A DNA stretch of 64,000 bases from Chrysoperla carnea (GCF_905475395.1 NC_058341.1:72289597-72353596); one strand, 5' to 3'. Numbered from the stretch's first letter, positions 43,300 through 55,375 are shown. Translations and numbers: made by a program. The notes: generated by a model from the letters alone, not told the origin.

Positions 43300-43520
43300 C
43301 AATTTATAATATATAGAGATTTAACTCAAAACTTTTAATTAATTTTATTAAAAATTAAATTGTCATTGCGTTTGTTATGTAAATAAAGTTTCTTTTGACT
43401 TTCTACTATTTGATTAACTTTTAATGTATTACATAATATTCCATTAATCGTTTTTTAACTATTTACTTAAGAGCAATAATTTAAACAGTATGTAGCCAAT
43501 GACCATTAGATTAGACCAGC
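43300..43520. repeat. left member of a 14.5-kb inverted repeat pair
   Basis: AATTAATTTTATTAAAAATT, AATAAAGTTTCTTTTGA and GTAGCCAATGACCATTAGAT return inverted at 57930-58150. Confidence 0.7.
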
Positions 43521-43625
43521 ACACAGGGGAACTCACTGGCAGTCTTCTCTTTCATTTATCATATCGCAAGTTTTGGGTCCTGGCGCTCTCTAATTGTATA
43601 AACTCTTTGGTATACTATGAATTGT

Positions 43626-43673
43626 TGAACAGATGAAGTCATGAACAGATGAAGTCATGAACAGATGAAGTCA
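43626..43673. repeat. 16-bp tandem repeat x3
   Basis: Three exact copies of TGAACAGATGAAGTCA. Confidence 0.95.
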
Positions 43674-44689
43674 TGACTCATGGCGTACGATTCTGGAGTG
43701 TTTCAATGTCATATTTTTTTTTAAGCGAGTATATTTATTAGAAAACACTTTTAAATGTAAATATTTTATTATAGGAATCATTTTTTTTGGTCCCTGCAAT
43801 CGATTCGAAGTGTTTTTAGTATATCGAAAAATATACTGGAAGTGTTTATTATGCGGTGGTATTTATTGTTAAAGTTAGATTTGCTTTGCAAACAGTGTGG
43901 ATAAAGGCTATTTTACAATGAAATATGTTTTAGACCGTATATCCTAGTGTTTCGAAATAAATGCAACATTTTGTAGTGGTCTCCGGCAGCTGAGGGTAAT
44001 TTCATTACAACTAAAGTCATCAAATACGTTTTACTTTTTCCAAATTCCGTGTTAGATACAAAACCTTATTTAATACCAAGGCCGAATATTTTATGCAAGT
44101 ATAAATAAGTTTTTCATGAATTTCCGTCGTTTTCAAAACGGTTTCATAACTTTCAGCGTGACAATTTTTTTGTTAACATTTGTCCAAATGACTGTGGTAA
44201 ATTAATTTTACATTTCTATCGATCGTTATTGATTGAAAATAATCTATATATAAAATTAAAAAATCCAATTTCTAGGGTCAAAATTTTAAACTGTGACCTT
44301 ACTGTTTTGATGAGACAAAATAAGAGGGGCCCGATAACATAAAGGTATAGTAACATTGCATAAATAAATGTAATGTATAATTGTATAGATCTTTATATAA
44401 AAATAAAAATATAAATGTAATGTAGGTATATTTGTATTTATTAGCTGTCAAATTTATGTTTGTTAAAATACATCTAAAATATTAATTTTGTTTTACCTGT
44501 TGATTTAATACAAAATTAACATGTTTACAATTTAAATATTTACATAAAATAATATTACTTATTAAGAGACGACCAATTAAATATTTTATGGATTAGATAA
44601 ATGGATAGTTTTTGTAGAGTGAGTAGAACTGTAGTAAACCTAACAGACGCCCTCGTGGAAATAAATATGCTCGGGAATTCATAATATTT
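43674..44689. other. no gene seen
   Basis: About 1 kb of AT-rich DNA with no recognisable gene or repeat. Confidence 0.5.
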
Positions 44690-44995
44690 AATTTGAAAAG
44701 TATATGTGAAGTAAAACTATCTCTGAAAAAGTCTGAAAATATCAAATAAATTATTAATCAATCATTTTATGACAGAAAATAGTAATAGATTGAGACTCTT
44801 TCGGAAGAAATATCCTGAGTTCTCCAAGAAGACTTTTTCAGAATTCATCAGAGATTTTATGAAAAATTAGTTAGCAAAATAAAGTAAGAGAAAGATTTTT
44901 TCTAAGATTTTCGGAATTAAACAATAAAATTTAAAACGTTTCGCATTTTCGAAAAATTAATTACTGAAGGTGTTACTTCTATCATGTGGAATTAT
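44690..44995 (+). repeat. dispersed repeat family S copy
   Basis: Collinear with 22040-22375 (GTAAAACTATCTCTGAAAAA, AAGACTTTTTCAGAATTCAT). Confidence 0.7.
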
Positions 44996-45034
44996 AATAT
45001 AAATAAGAACATAAAAACTTGCCAGGATATTACT

Positions 45035-46448
45035 GAGGCATATACAGGGTGTTCTGTTATTGACTGCAGATCGTCGGCCTACAGAATAAGCTCATAAAGA
45101 CGAATGAAAAGGTCATTTACCAATTTTGGATTTGAGCCCTAGTTTGGGCGCTACAGGTATGGCAAAAATTGATATATTTGTTCATTGACAGACTATCATT
45201 CGATAATCAGTAGCCAATGATAATAAGTAGATATAAGTTTATTTTATTTTATTACTTTGAACTGAGGAAGGGATTTTTTTTAAAGTATAAATGATTTCAT
45301 TGGACTTGATCAAACCCGCCCACTTTTTATATTTTAACTATGATGGTATTGTGTTAATACTTAAGCTAAATAGGACGTCTTACAATCCATTTAACATACA
45401 TCAAAAAAAACTATTTTGTATATTCCAAGAAATAATAACAAAACAAGTTGAAATTTGTTTGTTGATTCAATTACAAAAACAACTGAATAGAGCAGGAGAC
45501 GGTCGTTTCATCAATACGCATGTTTTGTATAAATTTATTATTATTCAAAATAGCTTATAAATTATTTACATTCCTCTGTAATAAATGCTCAATGTGACCT
45601 CCATTGGTTTCAAAAACCAACGTTGACCTTTAATATCTAGAAGAAAACTGCGTAGGATTGTCGAGCTGGAATTTACCAATTTTTCATTTTCTAAAAATTA
45701 TTAGTTCTCCTACAAACTCAAGAAAAGCTTTTTTCGGAAACTTTCAAAAAGAAATGAAGTATGTTAACCGTGGTATCCAAATTTTAAGCTATTATCAAGC
45801 TACAAACGGTCAATGAAATGAGTGAATTATGAATTATTTGTACTTTAATCACAGCATAGATTACAATATTCACAGCAAATTACAACTAATACTAAATAAT
45901 AATAAAAATAAACCCATCGATCACAATAATCAAAATCAGTAATCTTAATCCACTTTTCCATTTTTCATTTTCTAAAAATCGTAAATTCTCCTACAAACTC
46001 AAGAAAAGTGTTTTTCGGAAATGTTGAAAATTAAAAGTATAATAAGTATGCTATGCGTGGCACCCAAATGAAATTTGGATTCTATTTTCAAGCTACAAAC
46101 TACAATGAATTGTTTGTACATTAATCACAGTCTTCTGATATTCCTGGTTAATAATTACTATTACTGATATTCCTAGATAATAATTCATTTCATTGGCCGC
46201 TTGTAGCCTGATAATAGCTTGAAATTTAGATACCACGCTTACCATACGTCATATATTTTTGAAAAATTCCGAAAAACGCTTTCCTTGAATTTGAAGGAGA
46301 ACTAATGATTTTTAAAACTGAAAAAGTGAAATAAGATTACTGATTTTTAAAACTGTGATAAGATGGGTTTATTTTTATTATTATTTAGTATTAGTTGTAA
46401 TTTCCTGCGATAAATGTAATCTGTGCTGTGATTAATTTACAAATATTT
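45035..46448. mobile_element. large fold-back element, left part (split by the LTR element)
   Basis: Starts ACAGGGTGTTCTGTTATTGA, CTGCAGATCG. ACTGAATAGAGCAGGAGACG, CAAAATAGCTTATA and GGTTTCAAAAACC-type words return inverted between 54576 and 55375. Inside are direct and inverted sub-repeats (CAAACTCAAGAAAAG at 45716 and 45996, inverted near 46280). The 89-codon frame at 45291 lies in the arm and has no recognisable domain. Confidence 0.75.
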
Positions 46449-48260
46449 TGACGCGAAGAAGAATAAAAAGAATTGGATTGTTGGATTAAAGGTTGTTTAG
46501 ATTATGAGTTTGTTGGTTATTACAATCTTGATAATAAATTTTATTTACTTATTTTGCAATTGAATCGAATTGCAAGAAAGTATGATCTCGATTGCAGACA
46601 CCTGTAATTTAATATGAGCTTCTATATATATAATTAATTGACTGTACCCACAGCTGCGTCATAAAAGCTGTGGAGAGGTCAGAGGTAACCCCCTCAGGTG
46701 CAGTCGATAGTGGAAGGTACTTAGGGAAAATGGGTGATGGTATTTTGGTTTCGACGAAAAGAAAGAATCGGCACGTGAGTTTTACAAGGTTTATTTTGTT
46801 AAACCAGTTATTTAATTTTAAAATTAATATTTACAGAGTATAATTAATATCGTCGGAATATCTCGATAGGTGACCGTCGAAGCTGAGAACTAAAAATAAC
46901 CCAATAGAAAATTAAATTAAATGAATCCCCCGAAAGGTTGAACCCGCAGTGAAAATTATTTACAAAATAAGATTAAAATAAACTGAATATTCTCTTAATA
47001 TATATATGCCCTCGACGATCATCTACGAAAGTTTACAAATTTGATACAACTTAAAATATAATCTACGATATCAAGTGAAATTGGATTTACCAAGAAACAA
47101 ATTTAGAAATTTTACAATTAAATTTGTGAATGTTACGTTAGGATATTCTGATTGAACAAATCAAAGAAAATGTATTTTATTACAAACTTTGGGGAGGATA
47201 AACCTCTTAAATGCGAAATGCCGCTTAAAAGGGTGTATCCAAAATTCGTTGGATACCCCTGCGATATTCTTTATATATATAAAATTAAATTTAATTTTGA
47301 AAATAATACCGCCAGAAGTGACTATCGCTGGTCGATATTCATGAAGAAATTTATTGAATCCACATAACACAATTTGATTCTACCAACACGAGGCCGAAAT
47401 TTTTTAAACGCAAAGTCGGAAATTTAAGAAATGTTGCGCAAGCGCTCCAAAGTTACACGAGGTAACGAGAGTTGAAATTTAGACCAATATGGCCGTTGTT
47501 TGTACAACCAAATTATGTTTGTTAAACGGATTATTAAAAGTTATCAAATAACGATAAGGTATCTGAAATTACGCATCGATAAACTGACTGAAAGGAAATT
47601 TAAATTTAATCAAAATTGTTGATAACGTCAAACTTCGTTATGCATCTGAATTTAAAATTTTCAATTCTGACTACATGTTTTAAAGAATGAAATGAAAGCC
47701 ATGAACCACGCGGTTCAGTTCAAATGTGAACGATGGCCAGAACAAGAATCGAATTAAAACATGACGAAAGTCATAAAAACCAAAAGGAACATATCATGAA
47801 TTTAGATCGATGTGAAATTTCAGATACAAAAAAAAAATTAATAATAATTTAGAATGAATACATCACCAAATATCTATCACGTTGATAATTTAAACTGAAG
47901 TTAAAATTTAAAAAAAATAAAATTTACACAACTGTAGCTAGACCATTTTGATCTGCATGATTGAAAAGCGACCGCAATAGTAATTACTTTTTCCTGTTTT
48001 TTGAGCGGACACAAGAGTGATTGCTTTTTTCGTATATCCACGAATTTACGCGATATACGCCGAAATACATATTTATGAGTGTCATCTGTCGCTATAACTT
48101 GGAAATAGTGAAAAGGGTTTGAAACCCAGATTATTTTATTTTATTATTTTACAAAAGGAAAAGAACGCGACGCATGATGTACGTATAATGTATACGTAAT
48201 TATTACTTAATATTTATGAAATTTAAAATTGGTATTTAATGTTAATTAAAATGCGTCGCA
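46449..48260 (-). repeat. 3' LTR (element sense)
   Basis: Starts TGCGACGCATTTTAATTAAC on the minus strand and ends CTTCTTCGCGTCA. It is offset from the other LTR by exactly 6315 bp. Short frames inside it (47152 + and 47161 -) are duplicated in the other LTR and are not genes. Confidence 0.95.
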
Positions 48261-48275
48261 TTCCCCAACTTTTGG
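48261..48275 (-). promoter_or_regulatory. polypurine tract
   Basis: AAAAGTTGGGGAA on the minus strand abuts the 3' LTR; it is the expected primer for plus-strand DNA synthesis. Confidence 0.75.
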
Positions 48276-48354
48276 CGAAAAAATCACCCAGCGGTGATCT
48301 CTAGGGTCACTATCTATGTGCATATGTAAATAAAATTTCTTACAATGTAACTAT

Positions 48355-51300
48355 TTATAATTTCTTTAGGTGAAGGACGTTGGCTGATTTTGAAGTTTTC
48401 TTAATTTCGTCGTATACGATGAAAGAGTTTGGTGATGATTGATGTACGATGGTAAATGGCCCCTGATATTTGGGCAAGAATTTTTGATCTTGATCAAAAT
48501 TTGGTTTTGTAAAAGATCGAACCATAACTTTGTCGCCTACTGTAAATGATGTGGATGGTGGTTTATTTTGGTAATTCTTTCGAATTTTTTCATGTGCCTT
48601 TTGTAAATAATTTTTGATTTCGTTACTGTTTGGTTTGTGAGAAGATAAAATGTTTGTAGTTTGTAGTACTAAGTCGGCTGGAGTATTCATTTCTCTGTTG
48701 AAGAATACGGATGATGGACTTGTACCAATTGCTGAGTGATGGCTTCTATTGTAATTAAATATCGTTAAGTGTACCAATTCTTCCCAGTTTCGGTGCTCGG
48801 TAGAAAATTGTTTGATGAGTGCTGTTAAACCGTATTTAATGTTCCGGTTTACCCGCTCGGATTGGTTACTTCTAGGATAGTATGTTGATGTGTATCCGTA
48901 TTGCACTCCTTTGTTGAATAAGAAGTTTTTATATTTAATGCTCTCGAAACATTTTCCATTATCACTAATGATTTTTCTGGGATATCCGAATTGATAGAAA
49001 TGTTGTTGTAATTTGTTGATTACTACGTTAGCAGTACATCGTCTTGATAAGTATACGCAAGCCATTTTGGAGCAAATATCTAAAATTACCAAAATATATT
49101 TGTAAGCGTTTGGTGATGATGGAATTAAAGGGCCAATGAAATCTATGTGCAGTGTGTCGTTTACTTTTTCATTAATGGTTGATGTCAGTTGGATCTGATT
49201 GTTCTTGTTGATAGGTTTTGTTTGTACACAAATCATACAATTTTTAACAAAGTTTTTGACATATGCATATAGATTTTCTGACCAAAATCTTTTTGCTAAT
49301 TCTCGGTACGTAACTGTTACGCCCGAGTGTGAAATTTCATGGAAATACCTAACTACATGATCTATTAAGGTGTCTGGCAACCAGACACGTTTTAAATTTC
49401 TACGACCGGTAATATGAAGAAGAATACCGTCTTTAATTGTAAAGTTTTTAACATTTAATCCTGCTTTTAGCTTATCATAAACGAGTTTACAATCCTTGGA
49501 ATTCTTTTGAGCTTGTTTTATTGAAAAAAAACCGTCCGCGTTTTGATTAAGAAGATTTATTAAATCTTTGGAATCATGTAGTATGGTATGACCAAAGGAA
49601 GAATTATCATTTTGTCTTAAATCTCTATTTAATTTATTGTTTGAGTTTGGTGATGTATTCTTAATGTTATTTTTAGAAAGTATATTAAGTATTAGGTCTG
49701 AATCGCTATCTGGATCACGTGTATTTTCTTCGTCAGAAGCGAATAAACGTGATAGAGCGTCTGCGCAATTGTCTGTGCCTTTAACATGCACTATTGTAAA
49801 GTTATATCTCGAAAGAGATAATAGCCATCTACTAATTTTATTGAATCTTTGAGGCGATTTTACGAGCCATTGTAAAGCGGATGAATCCGTTTCTACTATA
49901 AAATGTCTGTCGACTAAATAGTCTTTGTAATGATCAATGCTTTTAACTACAGCAAGAGTTTCCAATTCATAAGCTGAGTATCTTGATTCGGCTGGATTTA
50001 ATCTCCGAGAAAAATACTGAATTGGGTGTCTACCATCTGGAAATTCTTGGCTTAGAATGCCTGAAATTCCTTTGCTTGAAGCATCGCATGTTAAATAGAA
50101 TTTTCTAGTAAAGTCAGGAAATTTTAATATTGGAGGATTTGAAAGGGCCTCTTTTAGTTTTTTAATTGCATCAATATGAGATTGATTTATTGAAAATTTC
50201 ACGTTTTTCCTTTTTAAGTTATTTAATGGAGCGCTAATTGCGGCGAAATCAGGTATAAATTTACTATAGAATGCGCACATTCCTAGAAATTTCTGCAAAT
50301 GTTTTAAATTTTTGGGTATTGGTAAGTCGCGAATGGCGCTTATTTTATCTGGGTCGGGTGTTTTTCCTGCCGCTGTGACTAGATGGCCTAGTATACGAAT
50401 ACGAGATCTACAAAATTTTACCTTTTCCGGATTCACTGTTAGGTTTAGTTTTTTTAATCTGGAGAAAAGCATTTCTAAATGTTTTAAATGATCTTCTACT
50501 GAACGAGAATATACTATTATGTCGTCATAATATATTTGAATAAAATTATTCTGAAAATCTCCAAGGTTCTTCATTAGATATCTATTTAAGGCTTGGCTAC
50601 TATTTGATAAACCCATTGGGCATGTCTCGTAGCAAAATTGTCCGAATTCAGTCACAATAGCCGTAATTGGTTTAGAGCTTTCACTTAGTGGTATTTGGAA
50701 AAAACTGGAACTAAGATCTATACTTGAAAATATGGAAGAGCCATGTAAATGATTGAAAATGGAATTCATAGTTACTCCACATAAGGGATCGAAAACGATT
50801 TTACGATTTACCCATCGATAATCGCAAACTAAACGAAATTCGCCTGATTTTTTCTTAGTAAAGAAGGCTGGTGAACCGTAGGGGGAGATGCATGGTTTTA
50901 AAATCTTTTGTTCGACTAATTCGTATATGTGATCTTTCAATAATTTTAGTTTATCTGGAGGTAATCTATATGGATATCTGAAGACTGGTTCATTGTCTTT
51001 TAGTGTAAGAGTGTATTCGAAATTAATTGCTCTTCCTGGAATTTTTGACAAGACCGTATTGTATCTTTTTAAAATCTTGTTGAGATGAATTTGTTGTTTG
51101 TCCGTTAAATTAACTTTAATGTCTGTGATGACGGAAATGAAATTTTCTGTTGTTTGCTTTTCAAAAGGAAATTCGAGTCTACATTCACCGCGTAGAAAAT
51201 TAATACAGGAATTTGAAAAATTTAAATTTATTTTACATAATTTTAGCGTTTTTGCTCCTAAAATAATGGGGAAAGGAAGCTGGTTGGTTATGTAGAATGG

Positions 51301-51630
51301 TTGGGTCCAACTATAGGGACCTATTTTAAAATGAAGAAAAATTTTTTTATCGAAATTAATTTCCAGATTACCTGGTAAAAAGGCTTTATGATTAGTTTCG
51401 ATAATGTTTAGAGTTTTTTTAAAACCAGAAATTTTAGTGATTTTTTTAAGAGAATTTTTGGAAATGATATTTAATGTACTGCCACTATCTAAAAGTGCGG
51501 TGAATTTTAAATTGTGAACATCTAAAGTAATTAAAGGTAAAATATTATGTGCATTTTCAAATTGTCCTTTTGAACAGCTCTCATTGTAATTGTTATTGAT
51601 GGTTGAGAAGGATGGCTCGTAGGTTACAAG
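48355..51630 (-). CDS. pol: Pol polyprotein (protease, RT, RNase H, integrase), frameshift product
   Basis: The frame is open from the frameshift site at 51630 to the stop at 48355 (1091 codons); the first ATG, at 51051, lies inside it and is probably not the real start. Order, numbering from 51630: aspartic protease DSGSTLNII (Asp 48) and ILGA; RT with LVCDYRWVN, LSSSFFQIPL and the catalytic YYDD (367-370); RNase H CDASSKG (Asp 516) and ETDSSALQWL; integrase zinc finger HEISHSG...CMIC; integrase core Asp 830, Asp 890, Glu 925 (HIDFIGP, SDNGKCF, SNQSERVNR); and a C-terminal GPF module (KYQGPFTIV). No chromodomain follows. All catalytic residues are present, so it looks functional. Confidence 0.95.
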   Translation of the reverse strand, partial: LVTYEPSFSTINNNYNESCSKGQFENAHNILPLITLDVHNLKFTALLDSGSTLNIISKNSLKKITKISGFKKTLNIIETNHKAFLPGNLEINFDKKIFLHFKIGPYSWTQPFYITNQLPFPIILGAKTLKLCKINLNFSNSCINFLRGECRLEFPFEKQTTENFISVITDIKVNLTDKQQIHLNKILKRYNTVLSKIPGRAINFEYTLTLKDNEPVFRYPYRLPPDKLKLLKDHIYELVEQKILKPCISPYGSPAFFTKKKSGEFRLVCDYRWVNRKIVFDPLCGVTMNSIFNHLHGSSIFSSIDLSSSFFQIPLSESSKPITAIVTEFGQFCYETCPMGLSNSSQALNRYLMKNLGDFQNNFIQIYYDDIIVYSRSVEDHLKHLEMLFSRLKKLNLTVNPEKVKFCRSRIRILGHLVTAAGKTPDPDKISAIRDLPIPKNLKHLQKFLGMCAFYSKFIPDFAAISAPLNNLKRKNVKFSINQSHIDAIKKLKEALSNPPILKFPDFTRKFYLTCDASSKGISGILSQEFPDGRHPIQYFSRRLNPAESRYSAYELETLAVVKSIDHYKDYLVDRHFIVETDSSALQWLVKSPQRFNKISRWLLSLSRYNFTIVHVKGTDNCADALSRLFASDEENTRDPDSDSDLILNILSKNNIKNTSPNSNNKLNRDLRQNDNSSFGHTILHDSKDLINLLNQNADGFFSIKQAQKNSKDCKLVYDKLKAGLNVKNFTIKDGILLHITGRRNLKRVWLPDTLIDHVVRYFHEISHSGVTVTYRELAKRFWSENLYAYVKNFVKNCMICVQTKPINKNNQIQLTSTINEKVNDTLHIDFIGPLIPSSPNAYKYILVILDICSKMACVYLSRRCTANVVINKLQQHFYQFGYPRKIISDNGKCFESIKYKNFLFNKGVQYGYTSTYYPRSNQSERVNRNIKYGLTALIKQFSTEHRNWEELVHLTIFNYNRSHHSAIGTSPSSVFFNREMNTPADLVLQTTNILSSHKPNSNEIKNYLQKAHEKIRKNYQNKPPSTSFTVGDKVMVRSFTKPNFDQDQKFLPKYQGPFTIVHQSSPNSFIVYDEIKKTSKSANVLHLKKL

Positions 51631-52565
51631 TTTTTTGGATCCGAGGATGTAGATGGTTGGGGATTTTGTGATGGTTTATTCATTAGGGAGTTCTGATTCC
51701 TATTTTTCCTTTTAATACAGTCTGCAATCATATGTCCAGAAGATCTGCAGTAATTGCAAAATAGTTTGGATTTGTTTTGGGCATAATTTGATTTTTGTGA
51801 ATTTTTATTGTATTCATGATTCTGATTTGAGCTTTGGTCCGTTACCTGAGTTCTAGGTTTAGAATAAATCGTTAGACGACTTTGTATTTCTTCCACTTGA
51901 TGTATGAAATCGGTTAAGTCTTTAAGACTATGTGGAATTGGAAAAGATTTGGTTAAATCATATGTGTTATAATTCATATGAGCGAAGATAATATTAATTA
52001 ATTCTGAATCATTAATATCTGGGATTATAATTTTAGAATATTTCAAAATAGATTGAGCAAAGGTCGAAAAGGTTTCATCTTGGAATTGTTTTCTTCGTAT
52101 AAATTTATCTACCAATACCTGTTTTTGGGTTGGAGATATTTTATTTAATAAATTAGATTTTATGTTTTCCCAATTTAAATTTTGACTAATAAATTCGGAC
52201 CAAATGCTAGTAGCGTTAGCATTGCATTTGCATAATAAGTAGCTTATTATGAATTTTTCTTCATAAATTTTAAGTTTGAAGATATCGTCTGCATGAATCA
52301 GAAATTTAACAATGAGTTCAGGTGAAAAAATATCGATTTTAGGGAATTTATCAGTGACGAAGGTATGAATTTTAAGATTAGTTTTGGATAGTCTAGTACT
52401 TATCTTATCGATCGATGACTGTTGATCTCTAATTTGATTTGCTATGGCGCTCAGTAGTGTTGCTGCACCAGCTATCGTTTGAGCCGTAAGTAGTTCTCCA
52501 CTGGCTCCTGGTGGTTGTGGGTCGCCATCTGGGATAGGTGGTTTTTTTTTGTCGTCGTCTGACAT
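51624..52565 (-). CDS. gag: Gag structural protein
   Basis: 313 codons from ATG at 52565: an acidic/proline start (MSDDDKKKPPIPDGDPQPP), a helical capsid-like middle (FSPELIVKFLIHADDIF, QVLVDKFIRRKQFQDETFST), and one CCHC zinc knuckle at Cys270, Cys273, His278, Cys283 (CNYCRSSGHMIADC), followed by a basic/serine tail. The leader from the primer site to the ATG is about 200 bp. The stop TAA is at 51624-51626. Confidence 0.92.
   Translation of the reverse strand: MSDDDKKKPPIPDGDPQPPGASGELLTAQTIAGAATLLSAIANQIRDQQSSIDKISTRLSKTNLKIHTFVTDKFPKIDIFSPELIVKFLIHADDIFKLKIYEEKFIISYLLCKCNANATSIWSEFISQNLNWENIKSNLLNKISPTQKQVLVDKFIRRKQFQDETFSTFAQSILKYSKIIIPDINDSELINIIFAHMNYNTYDLTKSFPIPHSLKDLTDFIHQVEEIQSRLTIYSKPRTQVTDQSSNQNHEYNKNSQKSNYAQNKSKLFCNYCRSSGHMIADCIKRKNRNQNSLMNKPSQNPQPSTSSDPKNL
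51630..51636 (-). promoter_or_regulatory. -1 frameshift site A AAA AAC
   Basis: In gag frame the heptamer reads A AAA AAC, followed by one codon and the gag stop TAA. Slipping back one base moves the ribosome into the pol frame, which is open from there. A AAA AAC is a classical retroviral -1 slippery sequence. The downstream structure was not assessed. Confidence 0.85.
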
Positions 52566-52747
52566 TTTTAAGATTTAAATTAGTTAAAACTTCCGTAAAC
52601 TTTTTGAAATTATTCACCTGAAAATGTAGAATCTTTAGTTTCGAAAAGGAAAATTATGAAATAAATAATATGCAAAAAAAAAAATTTCTAAATTGTTCTT
52701 GTTGTTTCGTAGATAGTGTAAAACGCACGATACCGTATGGAGTGTTT

Positions 52748-52763
52748 TATTTCTGCTACCATA
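52748..52763 (-). promoter_or_regulatory. primer-binding site, initiator tRNA-Met type
   Basis: Two bases after the 5' LTR (element sense) the minus strand reads TGGTAGCAGAAATAA. The first ten bases are complementary to the 3' end of insect initiator methionine tRNA as I know it (..TCTGCTACCA). Confidence 0.75.
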
Positions 52764-54575
52764 TGACGCGAAGAAGAATAAAAAGAATTGGATTGTTGGA
52801 TTAAAGGTTGTTTAGATTATGAGTTTGTTGGTTATTACAATCTTGATAATAAATTTTATTTACTTATTTTGCAATTGAATCGAATTGCAAGAAAGTAGGA
52901 TCTCGATTGCAGACACCTGTAATTTAATATGAGCTTCTATATATATAATTAATTGACTGTACCCACAGCTGCGTCATAAAAGCTGTGGAGAGGTCAGAGG
53001 TAACCCCCTCAGGTGCAGTCGATAGTGGAAGGTACTTAGGGAAAATGGGTGATGGTATTTTGGTTTCGACGAAAAGAAAGAATCGGCACGTGAGTTTTAC
53101 AAGGTTTATTTTGTTAAACCAGTTATTTAATTTTAAAATTAATATTTACAGAGTATAATTAATATCGTCGGAATATCTCGATAGGTGACCGTCGAAGCTG
53201 AGAACTAAAAATAACCCAATAGAAAATTAAATTAAATGAATCCCCCGAAAGGTTGAACCCGCAGTGAAAATTATTTACAAAATAAGATTAAAATAAACTG
53301 AATATTCTCTTAATATATATATGCCCTCGACGATCATCTACGAAAGTTTACAAATTTGATACAACTTAAAATATAATCTACGATATCAAGTGAAATTGGA
53401 TTTACCAAGAAACAAATTTAGAAATTTTACAATTAAATTTGTGAATGTTACGTTAGGATATTCTGATTGAACAAATCAAAGAAAATGTATTTTATTACAA
53501 ACTTTGGGGAGGATAAACCTCTTAAATGCGAAATGCCGCTTAAAAGGGTGTATCCAAAATTCGTTGGATACCCCTGCGATATTCTTTATATATATAAAAT
53601 TAAATTTAATTTTGAAAATAATACCGCCAGAAGTGACTATCGCTGGTCGATATTCATGAAGAAATTTATTGAATCCACATAACACAATTTGATTCTACCA
53701 ACACGAGGCCGAAATTTTTTAAACGCAAAGTCGGAAATTTAAGAAATGTTGCGCAAGCGCTCCAAAGTTACACGAGGTAACGAGAGTTGAAATTTAGACC
53801 AATATGGCCGTTGTTTGTACAACCAAATTATGTTTGTTAAACGGATTATTAAAAGTTATCAAATAACGATAAGGTATCTGAAATTACGCATCGATAAACT
53901 GACTGAAAGGAAATTTAAATTTAATCAAAATTGTTGATAACGTCAAACTTCGTTATGCATCTGAATTTAAAATTTTCAATTCTGACTACATGTTTTAAAG
54001 AATGAAATGAAAGCCATGAACCACGCGGTTCAGTTCAAATGTGAACGATGGCCAGAACAAGAATCGAATTAAAACATGACGAAAGTCATAAAAACCAAAA
54101 GGAACATATCATGAATTTAGATCGATGTGAAATTTCAGATACAAAAAAAAAATTAATAATAATTTAGAATGAATACATCACCAAATATCTATCACGTTGA
54201 TAATTTAAACTGAAGTTAAAATTTAAAAAAAATAAAATTTACACAACTGTAGCTAGACCATTTTGATCTGCATGATTGAAAAACGACCGCAATAGTAATT
54301 TCTTTTTCCTGTTTTTTGAGCGGACACAAGAGTGATTGCTTTTTTCGTATATCCACGAATTTACGCGATATACGCCGAAATACATATTTATGAGTGTCAT
54401 CTGTCGCTATAACTTGGAAATAGTGAAAAGGGTTTGAAACCCAGATTATTTTATTTTATTATTTTACAAAAGGAAAAGAACGCGACGCATGATGTACGTA
54501 TAATGTATACGTAATTATTACTTAATATTTATGAAATTTAAAATTGGTATTTAATGTTAATTAAAATGCGTCGCA
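52764..54575 (-). repeat. 5' LTR (element sense)
   Basis: 1812 bp. Differs from the other LTR at only three places noticed: T/G near 46587/52902, and G/A and A/T near 47968/54283 and 47987/54302. This LTR should carry the active promoter. Confidence 0.95.
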
Positions 54576-55375
54576 ATTTCATAATTCATTCATTTGCCAT
54601 TGGCCGTTTGTGGCTTGAAAATATCTTGAAATTTGGATACCACGCTTAACATACTTCATTTACTTTTGAAAATTTCCATAAAACGCTCTTCTTGAATTTG
54701 TGGGAAAACTAATTTGAGAAAATGCAAAATTTGGTAAATTTCTACATAATTTTTTTTGTTGGTATTGAAGGTCTACGTTCGTTATTGAAACCAATGGAAT
54801 GACCTTTTGTTATAGAGAAATGTAAATAATCTATAAGCTATTTTGAATAATAATAAATTTACACAAAACATACGTATTGATGAAAGGACCGTCTCCTGCT
54901 CTATTCAGTTGTTTTTATTATAAAATTATTTGAAAAGAATCAACATGTTATTTATTATTTAGTTTATTGCGTATGTAAAGTATGCAAAGACAGCCCATTT
55001 TTTTAATGTAATAAGACAATTCCAGCCTATAACTAAGTGAACTGTAGTGGCAAATAAATACTAATCGAAAAACAAGCGAGACAAGTAAATAATTAAATGC
55101 GAAAAATAAAGATAACAATTGCTAATGTATTAAATTTTTATTGTCCAATTAAATTTGATAGTTTTTAACTGTCCCTTCCAAATAAGATAGTGTATGCCTA
55201 CCAGGTTTTCAAACACTGTGAATGGTTAAATTTTTTGATTTGTACCATAGCCATATCTCGCAAATTAGGGCTCAAATCCAAAATTAGTAAATAACTTTTT
55301 CCTTCGTCTTTATGAGCTTATTCTGTAGGCCAACGATCTGCAGTCAATAACAGAACACCCTGTATATATCTATAT
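54576..55375. mobile_element. large fold-back element, right part
   Basis: Mirror of 45035-46448, ending GATCTGCAGTCAATAACAGA then ACACCCTGT. A further partial copy of the same end follows head to head at 55380-55490. Confidence 0.75.

Larger units (their letters stand above)
46449..54575 (-). mobile_element. complete Ty3/gypsy LTR retrotransposon
   Basis: 8127 bp on the minus strand: 1812-bp LTRs with TG...CA ends, primer-binding site, gag, pro-RT-RNase H-integrase and polypurine tract. A 4-bp target duplication, ATTT (46445-46448 and 54576-54579), flanks it. There is no env: only 94 bp separate the pol stop from the 3' LTR. Three LTR mismatches were seen by eye in 1812 bp, and both ORFs are open, so the insertion is recent. 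It landed inside the older fold-back element at 45035-55375. Confidence 0.95.

Noticed and set aside
47152..47370. Small genes at 47152 (+), 47161 (-), 53467 (+) and 53476 (-)
   Set aside because: Identical pairs because they lie in the two LTRs; overlapping frames on both strands, no domain.
48355..51051. 898-residue frame as a host gene starting at 51051
   Set aside because: It is the LTR element's pol. The open frame and the protease domain extend upstream to the frameshift site, and the flanking LTRs leave no doubt.
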